In this document: positions 22,150 through 35,545 of the stretch, in pieces
Numbering within the stretch: the first letter of the stretch is position 1
Layout: each line of letters begins with the position of its first letter
Origin: Limonium bicolor
Lineage: Eukaryota; Streptophyta; Magnoliopsida; Caryophyllales; Plumbaginaceae
Assembly (NCBI GenBank): GCA_023374045.1
Contig: CM041776.1
Location: forward strand, 117,261,000 to 117,324,999
Direction: 5' to 3'
DNA length: 64,000 bases
Notes under the pieces: generated by a model
The model's input: only the letters and a program-made list of their open reading frames with translations
Database searches by the model: none
Told to the model about the DNA's origin: nothing
Position numbers and translations under genes: made by a program

Positions 22150-23090
22150 TGGGGACTTATGACGGGCCCCGACTAGACTTCGACGTCTAGCGCTAGGACT
22201 TATGACGGGCCTAGAATGTGATAGTCGGTGGTATGAGGACTAACGACGGGCCTCAACTAGATCTCGATGTCTAGCTCTAGGTCTAAAGACTAGAATACGA
22301 CCAATCTACCTATGCATGAGGACTAATGACGGGCCTCAACTAGATCTGGGTGTCTAGCTCTAGGACTGATGACGGGCCTAGAATGCATCTTCGAATTGTA
22401 TGAGGACTAACGACGGGCCTCAACTAGATCTCTATGTCTAGCTCTAGGACTAAAGACGGGCCTAGAATACAACCGGTATATAAAGTTATGCATGAGGGCT
22501 AACGACGGGCCTCAACTAGATCTCGGTGTCTAGCTCTAGGACTGATGACGGGCCTAGAATGCATCTTCGAATTGTATGAGGACTAACGACGGGCCTCAAC
22601 TAGATCTCGATGTCTAGCTCTAGGACTAAAGACGGGCCTAGAATACAACCGGTATATAAGTTATGCATGAGGGCTAACGACGGGCCTCAACTAGATCTCG
22701 GTGTCTAGCTCTAGGACTGATGACGGGCCTAGAATGCATCTTCGAATTGTATGAGGACTAACGACGGGCCTCAACTAGATCTCGATGTCTAGCTCTAGGA
22801 CTAAAGACGGGCCTAGAATACAACCGGTATATAAGTTATGCATGAGGGCTAACGACGGGCCTCAACTAGATCTCGGTGTCTAGCTCTAGGACTGATGACG
22901 GGCCTAGAATGCATCTTCGAATTGTATGAGGACTAACGACGGGCCTCAACTAGATCTCGATGTCTAGCTCTAGGACTAAAGACGGGCCTAGAATACAACC
23001 GGTATATAAGTTATGCATGAGGGCTAATGACGGGCCTCAACTAGATCTCGGTGTCTAGCTCTAGGACTGATGACGGGCCTAGAATGCATT
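22150..23090 (-). repeat. 175-bp tandem satellite, internal 2
   Basis: The marker cttcgaattgtatgagg occurs four times (about 22388, 22565, 22740, 22915) against five in internal 1. Otherwise the same dimeric unit. Confidence 0.9.
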
Positions 23091-23767
23091 GAAGGAGTTG
23101 TACGAAACTCACTGCGGCAAGTGGTTAATCTGAAGTTGTTTCTGGCTGTAGGTTGATTCGAGGATGGCTTTGATTGTGGATTGATCCGGGATTGGATGCT
23201 TTTCGGTTGTTTTCATGAGGGATGTGATAGTCGAATGTTTTTCGGTCGATGTCGCCTTTGACTTTGTCAGTGTGGGACTTTTGTTTTGGTTTTATTTTTG
23301 GTGGTCTTGGCCCGATGTGCTCTATGGTTTCGGGATTTGGTACGACCCTTGGCTCCAGAGTTCGAGATGGCCCCGACATGATTCACGACCCCATTGTGAG
23401 CAACGGCTCTGGGATGGTTGGTGGGTTTCGATTTGGATTGAGATTTTCGGGATGGTTGGTGGATTTCGATTTAGCTTGGATTTCGAGTCGAGTAGTGGGT
23501 CGATGTGATTTGTGTACTTTGATGTGGTTGCCGTATTTTGGTTGTGGATGAATGGCTTTGGTATGGATTTTGAATCGAGTGGTGGGTCGATGTGATTTAC
23601 TGTGGTTGACAGTTTTTTTTGTTGCAGATGAATGGCTTTGGTATGGTCAGTTACGGCTTCAAGTTCTTCGAGATGGCTCCGGGATAGCTCGGGATGGCTC
23701 CGGGGAGGATACGGGATGGCTTCATTTAATGATAGTGGGGAACAAAAGGGGAACTTTCTTTTGAGAT

Positions 23768-23833
23768 GGTCGCACCCTGAGCGGGCTGCCTACGTACTCA
23801 ATTCCATATTGAGATCAGACCTGACGTAGTTCG
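23768..23833 (-). promoter_or_regulatory. Conserved nested hairpin element, internal 2
   Basis: Copy of 10617-10681 with CTACGT/ACGTAG and CTCAAT/ATTGAG stems unchanged. Confidence 0.6.
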
Positions 23834-26140
23834 AAACTCTGTGTGCAAAGCCTCGGTGAGGAAATGGTTCCTGTGTAGCCCTGGGGATCTCTGTGTCGGA
23901 TGATGGCTCCCGTGGCTCCAGTTAGGTTCTGAATATGGTGTTGATGAGGCTCGAGCATGACGTTTGATGGCTCCTGTGTAGCTCTTAAAGATGGTCACAA
24001 TGTCTGAGGACGGCTTCCGTATGGCTCCAATTTGGCTTTGGGAGGGGTGTCGATGAGACTCAAGTATGATAGTGGATGGCTCCGAGATTGTCTTCGTACG
24101 GCTTAGGATGGCCTTATTTTGGTTCGATGCAAAGGTAGCCTGGGAAGGCTTCAACTTGATTTCCTTTGATAGGAAGTTTTACTTCAAATGCAGCAACTGA
24201 AGTCTACTCTCAGCGAGACTAGGCAGAGTTCTTACCAATCAGACGTTGATGATGAGGTGCTTACGATGTAAAATATTAAATGCTTGATACGATGCAAAAT
24301 GCATATGCAATTTTTGGAGAGAAGGTATGGCCCTATCTCTATTAATATGAGGTTTACGAATATAAGACATCTTTTGTTCGATCTTGAGTGATTGTTGAAT
24401 TGGAATGCGTGAATCACCTTCCTCTCTTGGAGGGATGTAGGTCAATCTCTCGTGAGTATGGTCGTGTGTGATAATGTCGTGATGATACTCTTGATGCTCA
24501 TAGCAGTATTTTTGAGAATTTCTTTTTGAGGTTATGAACTTTCTGTTCCTCACAAATTCCTCACCTGCAATGGGGTAGGCTGATTATGACTTGGTAGTTT
24601 AATCAAAGAGTCACTCGCACTCTAAAGACCTTGTGAAGTAAGGTCGCACTCATTCACTCATAGTCCATGTATTGTGAGGTGGGACATGTTGATAACAAGC
24701 ACGAAGCTTATGATTCATGTTTCAGATCTGATACTTTCAGTTAACGTTCACCAACTAACGAGTCAGAGGTCTTTTATTGGGTTATAACGGGGTTGAGGGG
24801 TATGATGTATGTCACATGGGACTGGAGGATTTGTTTAGGAATTGTGGAGCTTTTGTGCAATAGAGGACATGTTTCACCTTTGCCATGGGTGGGATGATTA
24901 GACGGGTTTTGATAACCCCTTGTCAGTTTCTGCGGGACATCATTTGGTTTGGATTTCTCCTTCTTGCCTCTTCTGGCGTATGATTTGAACTTTCTTCTAA
25001 TTTTTGTGTTATTGAAATTGCATTTGGCTCATCAACTTTTTCAAGCATTCTCTGCTTTGTATTTTGGCTTTCAACTTTGGAGTTGCATTGACTCATCCAT
25101 CTTCTTGAACATTTTCAGTGTTCTTTTTTGGTGTTTGGCTTTGGAGTTGCATTGACTCACTGGTTTCTTCAAACTTTTCATTTATTGTGTTTATGAAGGA
25201 TGGTGGGGGGAGAGACCATGGCTCCGGCTCTTTCAAGATCCTCTACTGCAAGGGCAAGTAAGTATAAGTGGGGTGGCATGTTGTGGAGTTTCTTTTTTGA
25301 AGAAAGAGTTTTTCATGAAAGGTTCAGCGGGGCTCACTAAGGGATTATGTACAGGGCAGTCAAAGCTTTTTTGGTTTTGTGGGAATTTTTATTCCTAAGT
25401 GCCTCGTCATTCTCATTAGTCAATGATTGTTTTCTTACTATTCTTAGATCCTTGCATGAATCACAGTTCGTATCCTGATTATCGACATTGATCTCACTCT
25501 ATATTATGCCTCTCCGTGTGATGAAGGAATGCACACGTCACTCGTGGTTTTACCTCGATTGGCTCTCTCTACCTTCCCTCGTCGCTCGGTGGATTGTCCA
25601 TTATCCTCATTCAGAATTCAAGGGAAAATACCGCTCTTCGCACACTACTCACTTGGTTTGTGGTGCTGATTTTGATGAGACCCTTGTGTTCGTTGACGGG
25701 TCGAGAGTTTAGCGGTTCACGCGCTCTATTCAAACAATCAATCAAGATTTTCACCAAAGATGTCGTTTCGATACGGGAGTATGCAAATGCAACGATCTAC
25801 CATGCAATGTGTTGTGATAATATGGAATTACTATGTATAGGATGCATGAAATGATGAAAATGATGAATTGAGATGGTTGACTGAATGTTTTTTTGTGTTT
25901 TTGTTTTTTTGGATGCAATGCATGAGTGGTGAGGCTACACCTAGTCTCGCTTGAGTCGGCTCTAGTTGATGGTCCATGAAATTCATCCCGTCAGTGTCGG
26001 TCTTGGATATGGTCTAACAGTTGGGGTTGTTGTCTAAGAAGTAACTCTCGAGCGAGGTCGGGTTGGTGATTGGCTCCTGGATTTTGGATTTAGGGAGTGA
26101 CAACTCCCGCATGGTAGCCCCACGATATGGAAACGACTGC

Positions 26141-26173
26141 ACTCTTCTTCTTCTTCTTCTTCTTTTTTTTTTT
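26141..26173 (+). repeat. (CTT)n and poly-T microsatellite, internal 2
   Basis: Counterpart of 12990-13024, one CTT longer. Confidence 0.85.
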
Positions 26174-26480
26174 CAATCATTCTGGTCACTGGTGCCCATG
26201 GTGATTCTGGGTTTGGAAAAGGCTCAAACTCTCTAGTGTTCTTCACCATCCTATTGAAGATTAGTTTGGAGGTTGAGATATTGGGATGAAGGCTGGTGTG
26301 TGGTGTGGTGACAATGATTCACGTGATTACGTAATTTTTCTGAGGTCGACAGGCCTTGTGTATGTTTGACGAATTTGAACTGACCAAGAATGCACGGACT
26401 TTTTGTAATGAATGCAATGCATGCTATTTATTTTGTGCTCGATTGCGTTTGTTGGTGTTGTTTATTTAGGGGATACCTCC

Positions 26481-28850
26481 TGTAGATACCACGAATTCTC
26501 GCCCCATAAAGCAAAGTTGATGAATGATATATAACTGTGAGGAGTCGTTCCTTATTCATTCTTCTCTCTATTCGTGCATGCCAAAAGAAACCAAGTTTTA
26601 GAAAAACAATTTTGAAAACGCGTGTTTTCAAAGTGGTGGATTTTCTCAATAGAAATTTTGATGTTCGATCATTCGCAAATAAAATAGGGAATGGGGAACC
26701 CTATACACATTGATCTAAATAAATTCAAAGGGAACATGTAAACCTATACATGTAATCTATTCAGAAATTGACAAGAGAGAAAAGAATGCTAGGGGAAAAC
26801 CTATACATCAATTCTAAAAGTCATTAAATGGGGGAGTTTGAGTATAAAATTTTCTCCCGAATTCTTCTGCTTTGTCTTTGAGCTTCTGACTGGCAGCTCA
26901 TTCATGTTTGGGCTTCTGATTGGCCACTCGTTCGTCTTCGGGATCTTGACCGGCTACTCGCTCATCTTCTGGCTCTTGCAGCGAAGCGGTATTGTGATCA
27001 AACAAAACCGATTGGTGTTCTTCTGACTCTCAAAAAATTTGAACTCGAACAATCGTTGCTGGTCTTCATGTCGCTCGACTCGGGTTGGTGCACCTCTGAT
27101 TTTTGGTTCAGAATGCAGCTGTTGATCTTCATGCGCTCCATCTGCTCCGACGAGGGAAATAAGGGGCGTTTTTTGAGAAAGGAAAGGTGAATGATCGAGC
27201 ACAAGTTCTGTGAAAATCCACCACTTATGTGAAAACACGAATGACTAGTACGCTCCACGGTAATGACCGCTACTCTTGAAGGTGGGTTGAACTTCAAAAA
27301 TAGCGGGTCGCAACATGGGGACTAAATCATTTATTTTGAAATACGTTTGTGAAAATAAACTTTGAAAACTGTTTTCAAAAACTATTTTGAAGCAATGTTG
27401 GTGAAAAATGTTGTTTGAAATTCATTTGTAGAAAGTAGGCTTTTGAAATCTGTTTTTTGAAAATAGTTTTTTGAAATAACATTTGTGAGTAGTGTTTAAA
27501 AATCATTTGTAAACAGTAGATTTTTGAAATCTGGTCTTTGCAAACTATTTGACAAAGTTTATTTTCTGGAAGACTTTGATTGAAATCGATTTTGAAAACT
27601 GTTTTGGATATAACAATTTTGAAAATCATTATTTTTTTTGGAAATCATTCGAGATGACGACATTGAAGAGATTTCATTAGAGTGTTCAAACTGATTCATT
27701 TTCAAATTTTTGCTCATTTTTGAAACGTGATCACATAGATGTAAGCGCAAAATAAAAATCGTGGCTGATTTTATGTGGAGCTGAGTGTGAATGATTGGGA
27801 TAATCACCTTCCAGGTCAATCAATGCTTCCATACCACCGGGGGAACCGTCGTTCCTTCACTGTTCATCTCTCGGATTTATCTCTGTTATGCCTTGTGGGG
27901 CACGTCATCAAGAAAGTCCGGAGTGCTTAAGTTCAAAAGGTCAGGATACCCGAAGTGATATAGTCACACGAGCCACGGCCGGGGATTATCACAACATACT
28001 CACTTTTGGAAAACTTGGGGAAGTACTGCATGGGAACGGGTCTCCCCACGTCTGCACGATAAGGTGTGTCTAAAGTCCAAATTATTCGCTGACTACGCTT
28101 TGTCATGTATGGGTATCCGTAAATACGGGATCCGCTATGAATTTGTAGCGCGACATTGGGCTTTAAAGACACCCGTGGTGCAGAGGAATCATGGAGAACT
28201 GAGCCCATGCAATCTTCAGGGTAAGGCAGAGGGTGGTCAGACAGGCGGCATACAAGGGGTGACTACCCATAAAACCCGTCCTAGACACTGGACCAGGCAG
28301 CTGGACACTGAAGGCTCATGGCTCACTATATGCTGGCTTAGACTCGGGTAATGGAGGATATGTTTGGATCATGAGCTTCAAGGCGTAGGTCTTGGACCAT
28401 GTTACCTCGTGGGTTAACTCCTTCTAGGAAGGACCCAACTCATGGGGAATCAACCGTGGACCGGTTGGGATCCCGTGACTCGTGGACAAATCAGGTGACA
28501 CAGAGGAATGCATGTCCTATGCTACCCGATGCAACAATGGGTTGACTCCTTCTAGGAAGGCCCCATTTAGAAAAATAAGCAATAAATATTATGTCATGCA
28601 TGAAGAGCAGCAAACATAAGACAGTAAACACACACAATATACACACAAAAGTGAAGCATGCAAATAGTAAAGCACACATATGGCACTCAAGGCCAATCTC
28701 GAACTCTGAACTCTCATCCTAACTATCCTCTCAGATCACACTCTAAGTGTGGAGCAGAGTAGTCCAAGTGGCTTTGAAATGAATCTCTTGAAGGTTTTGA
28801 AAGAAGTGGGGAAGTCCCGACAATTTTGAATGGAGTCCAGTCTTCCTTGA
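26481..28850 (+). mobile_element. Inverted, diverged LTR-like fragment within internal 2
   Basis: Counterpart of 13332-15705: starts TGTAGATACCACG at 26481, and a segment like the LTR 3' region lies at about 28779-28838. Confidence 0.5.
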
Positions 28851-28875
28851 GTTTGAGAAAAACTTACTCAAGTAT

Positions 28876-28893
28876 TCCCCAGCAGAGTCGCCA
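28876..28893 (-). promoter_or_regulatory. Primer binding site, junction internal 2/LTR3
   Basis: Sense TGGCGACTCTGCTGGGGA, three bases from the LTR3 terminus, identical to 15729-15746. This is the primer site of the 5'-most copy. Confidence 0.85.
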
Positions 28894-30833
28894 TTCTGTG
28901 GAGGGTGATTTTTCGGTATGAGGGGGGTCTATCTAAATATGGTCCTAGCTGAGAAGTCTAGATCCAAGAAATGCCATTCTGTGGAGGGTGAAAACCCGTT
29001 ATTCTGGCATCCCTCAAATACCTACTAAATCGTCCGTCTTTCCCAGAAAGCATAAAGGGGAGTGCAAGTGTACACCACACCCGCTCTCGATGGGCTCCAC
29101 GCGGACTTATGCCTCTATAAGGCGGAGTTGACTAGAGTCGCCACCTAGTTTGACCTATGATAACTAGGAAGGAAGAGAGGGAGGGTTCTAAGAACCATTG
29201 GTTGACTCTGAATGTGTCGCCTATGGATAGGGACTTATCTGATGATACTAGAGATTCTGTGTTGGTTCGCACTAGGTTACACCCCTTAGAAGTAGCAACG
29301 ACCACGACTTTGGATTGGTGCCCGAGGAAACCTCGGTCTCCAATTGTCGGGATTGCCTTCTTTCAAAACCTTATTAGAGAGATTCAGTTAAAGCCAAAGG
29401 ATAAGATCGAATGAGGAGTGAGGAAGATTTCGAAGAGTTGAAGAATAGGCTGGTCTTGGAGTTGGTCTGGTTGAATTGTTTGAGAGGTTTTAATTGTTTT
29501 GAGAGATTTGAGGTTGTTTTGGGCCTTCACGGGATTAAGAGGATGATGGGAGTTTTGAGGAGTAAGAGGGCATTTTGGTCATTTTTGGTGGAGTCAAGGG
29601 GTATTTGGATCGTGATTTGAGGAGTTCTTTGTGTTTGCGAAGTTCGGATTTTGAAATGGTCAGGCTCTTGAGGTGTTTTGGGAAGTTGAATGTGTTGAGG
29701 GGCAATTCGGGTTTTAAGGATGGTTGAGTATGGAAGAAGATATATGGTCTGCAGCTATTCGGGTTTTGAAGAGGTTTCAGGTTTCTGGGAGTCTTCAGGA
29801 ATTTGGAGGTCCTATGTGACTTAGAGTTGGTTCAGAGGAGGATTGAGAAGTGTTTATGGGTCCTAGAGCTCTAATGGAAATGTTGGATTGGGGTATTCAA
29901 AATTGTCTCTCTTAAAGATTTTTAAAACTGGAAAATCATTTTTTTTGTTGTGAAAAGGGCGGATAATCCCGAGGGATTACCCTATGTACCACTCGAACAT
30001 GACACTTAATTGATGATAAGTGCCAAGGCTCGAAAGATGGGGCAATGAATTTATGTCGAAAAATAAGATTCAGAGAGAAACACCATGAATAAGATGTTCT
30101 CGGTCGAACCCTAATAACGTCTCTAACTCCCGGGTTTTAAAACATTAAAAACCGAAAACCTTAAAATCGAGCGGAAGGGAGTTAGACGATTCTAAAATCC
30201 CGGCTGCAACTAGGAAGGCAGTTACGTCCCTAGCACCTCGCCTTGTAAAAATCTAGGCTGCAATTAGGGGAGGTTTGTCATCCTAATGCCCCGCCTAAAG
30301 AGATCCAGACTGCGACAAGGGATGTTACGACCCCAGTGCCCCGCCTCGGATTTTTTTTTTGGGAAGGAAGACAAGTGATGTGCTAACCATGGAGGAAATG
30401 CTTTGAAGGGGTTAAACATTACTTGCTCCCCGGAAACGGTTTATTTGAGTTAAAAACTGAGTTGGAAAAGCTTCGAAGTTGTTCGGAATTCTCGGTAAAG
30501 AAACACTGATTTTGAGGAATGTTTTTAGGAGAAACTTTCTGTATATGTGAGAAGAACTTTCTGCAATGGAGAAGAGTTTTCTGTGATGTGAGAAGAGTTT
30601 TTCCTTTTTAAATTCCACAAGATGGTTTCTTTGAAAACTTGATGAGACTTAAATAAAATAATGGTTTGAAATTCTTTTTGGTTTTTTTGGGATTTTGAAA
30701 GGATTTTACAAGTTGAAAATGAGTTGAAAGGAATCGGGTTTGAAAAATGAGTTGGGTTTGATTTGATTTTGGTTTGACTCGTATTGGAAGATGAGCTGGA
30801 TCACCATTCGGGTTTGACTTGGTTTGGTTTTCT

Positions 30834-31105
30834 GGTCAAGGTCAAAGCTGGGTCAAGGTCAAAGCTTGGTCAAGGTCAAGGCTTGGTCAAGGTCAAGGCT
30901 TGGTCAAGGTCAAAGCTTGGTCAAGGTCAAAGCTTGGTCAAGGTCAAAACATGGTCAAGGTCAAGGCTTGGTCAAGGTCAAGGCTTGGTCAAGGTCAAGG
31001 CTTGATCAAGGTCAAAGCGTGGTCAAGGTCAAAGCTTGGTCAAGGTCAAAGCTTGGTCAAGGTCAAAACTTGGTCAAGGTCAATGTTTTTTGGTCAAGGT
31101 TTGAC
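30834..31105 (-). repeat. 17-bp W-box minisatellite, LTR3
   Basis: Fifteen units. It shares the aaaacat and gatcaagg variants with LTR2 and has one private aaagcgt unit. Confidence 0.9.
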
Positions 31106-31112
31106 ATTTATG

Positions 31113-31635
31113 GACTTGGGCCAACTTCGGGGTTGGGCTTGTTTTGACTTGTGCGGGCTTGGTTTAGATTGTGTGGACTTGGGTCAACTTTGGTTTAGGG
31201 ACTTGGGTAATGGGCCGGGTTTATGGATTTGGGCCAGATTTATGGACTTGGGCTGGATTGGGTCAATGGGCGAGTTGGGCTGATGGGCCGAGATAGGGTT
31301 TGGGTCATGGGCTTTGGGCCAAATGTGGGTATTTGGGCCGAGATCGTTTTGGGCCAAGTGTAGGTATTTGGGCCGGATCGGACTAATGGGCCACTTGGGC
31401 TTCAAGTTTGGTAACGGGCCGAATGGGTGATGGGTCGAATTTAGGCCTTGGGCCTTGGGGTTTGGGTCTCGGGTTTTTGGGCTCGGGCCAAACTGGGTGA
31501 TGGGCCGGCTTGGGCCTTGGGTCGGTTTGGACTTGGATTCGGGCCTTGGGTCAGTTTGGGCCTTGGGTCGGTTGGGCCTGATTGAGATGTGGGCCGGACT
31601 GAGAAGTGGACCGGACTGAGAAGTGGGCCGGACTG
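31113..31635. repeat. TGGGCC-rich degenerate repeat, LTR3
   Basis: Counterpart of 4640-5165, with private changes such as gtaacgggccgaatgggtg. Confidence 0.6.
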
Positions 31636-34420
31636 AGAAGGAATTGGGCTTTGAAAATAGATTTCTAATAAGAAGTTTGAAATTGGGCTTAAGCTATGTC
31701 TAAATGAAAAATATTTGGATTCACAAATGGATTGGATTTTGTTGATTGTACATTTTATTCTGAAATTAGAGGATGATTTGGAAAGTTTTAAGGAAACCGG
31801 GTATTCCTCGAATGGACCGTGTCTAGGACCCGTATGCATCGAGGATACCCCAAACCTAAAGCTTTTCTAAAGTGGGCCTCAAGGGTCCACGGGACAACCT
31901 AATTGGCTTTCTAGGGCTTCCTAAGTATTGGACCTCTATATTGGGCTAGGCCCAACAATTGCCAACCTAAACTATATGATTTATTAAGAATTCATAAAAA
32001 ATAACAAGCAACCAGATAAACATTCAATTACGGGGAGATGGTGTGCAGCAAAAATGTTTACAACAAGGTTATGAGCTAAACGAGTTGTTAGGAGCAAAGA
32101 ACGAGTTCAGGTGATACTTTCTTATTAGCCTAAGCAAGATTAGACTTGAATTAGGAGAAAACCATCAGGGTAGACAAGACGCTAAGCATTAGCCAAAGAA
32201 ACCAAGGTATGCTTAAGGGAAAATGTAGTCGATTAAGGCCTCCCTACCCTAGTTATTAATGAATCAAATTGTCTTGCTAAAGTGTTCCTTTCTTCTCGTT
32301 TCTTTAACAGAATAACGAATATAAAGCAGCGTATGTATGTGTGCAAATTGAACAAACATTTTTCTTTTCTTTTTTGATTGTTAAGCTATACTTAAACAAG
32401 TAAAAAACAGCAAGGCTCATGTTCTACCAATCAGTTAGACATAGACAAAATTACTAACATATCCCACTTGTCTTATTCTCTACCTATCCCGTGTCTAGGT
32501 CTTGCAAAATTGAATGGTATAGAGTGGGTTCTACACATGTTTTCATATAAAAGAAACCAGCCATTTGAAGTAATTAAACTCAGGCTGCAACAGAGAGCAT
32601 TATATCACATGCCGATCAAAGAGTTTTCTTCAGATTCATTGAGTTCAGCATACAAATGAAAACAAATCCATCGCTAAATCGAGAAGAGAGCAGGTTAGGC
32701 ACAAATAACATGCGAACAGATCAAATATTTGAGTAGGTTAATCAACAAACTGCGGGAATTTTTGGGTACGGGTTAAATACCAGGATGGAGGGACTAATGC
32801 TTCCTGTAAGAAGAACAGAGCAAATAACAAAGCAAAACCACGACATGTATTAGTATCAAATGACAAGATGTTTGGTTGTAATAAAACAAATAACTGTTAT
32901 AATCTGAATGTAATGAATTTGAATGGAACATTTAGTGAATCGATGTAACCATATCAGATGAGGGTCTCGACGATAGATGAGGAATCTCTCTGCTCAAAGG
33001 AGACAAACATGCCAAATCAAGAATTTACCATACAGAATAAACAAAATCAACAGAGAGGGAACAAACACAGCGATAAAAAAATAATGAAGTGAGGAATAGC
33101 AAATGTGTTTCTCCCAAAAGGGACTCCTGCTTATTCCCTGCAAAAGAAAAATAAATGAGACAAGCTTCCTCCTGAACGGTTCCTAATAATAGTGAACATG
33201 AGAGTTTGTCGATAAGGAGTGGTAACGAGTTGCAGACAGACACTCCTCTATATGGACAGAGAGCATTATCTTTAGATGTTAAGCAGACCGAAATCGAGTA
33301 TACCTTGACTAACAGAAGAGGAGTTACATTCACAACAAATCTGAGAAAGAAGAACCTAGTGGTCTGTACTTAGACATGGTAAATCGACAGGGTGAGATGG
33401 ACACAAAAATCCGGCTATACCAGCACAAGATAAGCATGTATACAACTATACAATTTTGGTTGCCAGAAAGAGGGCTTCACATCAGTCATGAGCTCGGTTA
33501 AACAAAAACGGAAGAAGAGGCAAGTTCGCGTATATAAACAACAGAGATTGGAGACCGAAAATAGTCTGGATTATTCTCACGACATGCACGGAAGTGGACT
33601 TTAGCAAAAATAGAGGGAGTTGAAGCGATTGATAACAACAACAATAAAAAGGAAAAAGATGAGAGGAGGTTCAGAAATTGCTTGAGCTGTCGATTTGAAC
33701 TACCGAGTGAACATGCAGACCCATATGCGGGACGACATTCATCGGAGTTGACATTCACCGTTGGGAATCAGAGATATACACTTAAAATTTAGAACATCAA
33801 ATCCAGAGGGAAAAGAAAAACATCGGTGCCTGTTTCGGTTGTAAGTCCGTAGACTGTGAGTTTTCCATTCTCCTCGAGCCATCCCCGTTTGCGGTTCATT
33901 CGGCAAAGTTTTGAACACACGAAAAAAAAAAGAAGTTTGACCGTGATATGGAGAACGAACCCTGTGGAAGGATGAAGTTCATAGGAGAAAAACAAGGAGA
34001 ATCGCTTCAAGTCGAAACCGGACTTACTCTGAGAAACGAATCGAACCAAGAGGTCGAAGGATCGAAGGGAGGGACGAGGTGTTTCTGATAGAACGTGAAT
34101 GTTTTGGTAGTGATTTTTTTTTTTGCAGTTACTGAGTTCTCTGAGTATAGATCATCGCATGGGTTCTTAGGGGACAGAGGAGGCGTTTTTCTTGGTTGAT
34201 TTGAGACGAAGACGGTAGTGGTGATTGGAAGAGATTGAGAGATTTTGTTTTTCTGATTTTGGGATCGAGAAAGGAATCGATGGATGGAAGGAGATGGAGT
34301 TGCTTGGGTTCTGGGTATCGAGAGGGATGGAGGCGGTGTGATGAAACAACGAAGAAAAGCAGGCGTAGAGAAAAAAAGAAGGTCGGCCGCTGTCCATGCA
34401 ATAGTAGGGTTTTGGCATGT

Positions 34421-34472
34421 GTTTTATAAGAGAAAATTTAGGGTTTTTGGGACAGATGTTGGGTTTAGTGTT
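34421..34472 (-). promoter_or_regulatory. Candidate TATA/telo-box promoter, LTR3
   Basis: gttttataag at 34421-34430 and ttagggttt at 34438-34446 in plus orientation. The second telo-box is damaged here (tttagtgttc in place of tttagggttc). As the 5' LTR of the array this is the copy that would drive a full-length transcript. Confidence 0.5.
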
Positions 34473-34548
34473 CAATTTGGGTCGGGTTTGACCGGGTCAA
34501 AGCTGAAACTACAATTGGACCGATTTTTCTTTGTCTGAGGCAAAAAGA

Positions 34549-34788
34549 AAAAAAATAGAGCAAAGTGCTCTCGCCCAGACTCGAACCTGGGTGCTCTTCA
34601 TCCTTCAAGTAAGCACTAACCAACTCCACCACTGCAGAACTCAGTAAATACACAAGGAACGCACACTTTAAAGCTGTGGCACACATTAAAAAATGACTAA
34701 AGAAACACAAAACGCTCTCGCTAGGATTTGAACTCGGAACCAAGGGCTTCTTCAAGGGACACAATAACCGGTTAAGCTAAATCGGAAT
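34549..34788 (-). repeat. tRNA-like dimer, LTR3
   Basis: Same dimer as in LTR1 with a few substitutions (aagtaagcac, actcggaacc, cggttaagc). B boxes are intact; one position of the first A box is changed. Confidence 0.65.
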
Positions 34789-35188
34789 TCGATATATAAA
34801 ATGAGAGAAATAATACTTAAGCTCTACTTCGGACTGAATAATCCTCAAAACTCTAGCGTTCGTTTACGATGAAAATGTGCAGTAAGACGGAAGAAATTAA
34901 TCTAGCAAAATGAATTGCTTTCTCCGTATGAGTCATGAAATTATAGAATGTAAATAATAAGATAAGTAAATAGAACAAGATGAATGGGTTTAAAACCGGA
35001 TTATTGTTTGAAAATTCATTTTTCGGAAAATCGTGTTTTTATGAAATGCTTTGAAAAAGGTTATAAAATGACGGTTTCGTTATGGCACGCACGCTAATAT
35101 GTTTTTGAAAAAGAAAGGCGACGACCCCTCTTATTTCGTTTCTTATTTCGGAATTTGCTTTATGGGGTGAGAATTTTTGGTGTCTACA

Positions 35189-35193
35189 CATAC
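35189..35193. other. Target site duplication CATAC, right
   Basis: Matches 2435-2439 and marks the right end of the central insertion. Confidence 0.9.
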
Positions 35194-35479
35194 TCATTAC
35201 ATTGCTTGTATATTGTTTAGTAGTTGACAAGGAATCAAATACCTAGCCGATTTTAAACAAGGAAACAAGAGAGAAGTTTGTGTGAAAAGAGGTAAACATG
35301 CTAACCTAATGTGTTTAATGCCTTAGGAGAAATGAGCTTATAATGCTTGTTAAAACTACCTAAAGAGAAAATGGTAAATGACTTAGTGAAATGTTCTCAA
35401 GGAGATTAGTAAAAGGACATATGTGTTGTTGTATGTATTTGCAGGTCAAAGGCATGTATATTGTGGAAATTCAGTGTTT

Positions 35480-35545
35480 AAGAGTTATGCACTTTAAGGG
35501 CCTAAGAGCCATGCATTTTAAGGGCCTAAGTGCCATGCAATTTAA
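35480..35545 (+). repeat. About 30-bp short tandem repeat
   Basis: atgcactttaagggcctaag, atgcattttaagggcctaag and atgcaatttaa follow each other, three degenerate units. Confidence 0.7.

Larger units (their letters stand above)
22033..28896 (-). mobile_element. Internal region 2 of the central element
   Basis: 6864 bp, nearly identical to internal 1 apart from one missing 175-bp satellite unit and small indels and substitutions (for example gtaaaatatt against gtatgtaaatatt near 24270). The same sub-elements are present in the same order. It has no coding capacity that I can recognise. Confidence 0.88.
28897..35188 (-). mobile_element. LTR3 (5' LTR) of the central array
   Basis: 6292 bp with the same termini, followed directly by the CATAC duplication. 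It carries many private substitutions in its right half (for example agtgttcaat, aagtaagcac, cggttaagc). Sub-elements: W-box array 30834-31105, TGGGCC block 31113-31635, promoter motifs from 34421, tRNA-like dimer 34549-34788. Confidence 0.92.
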
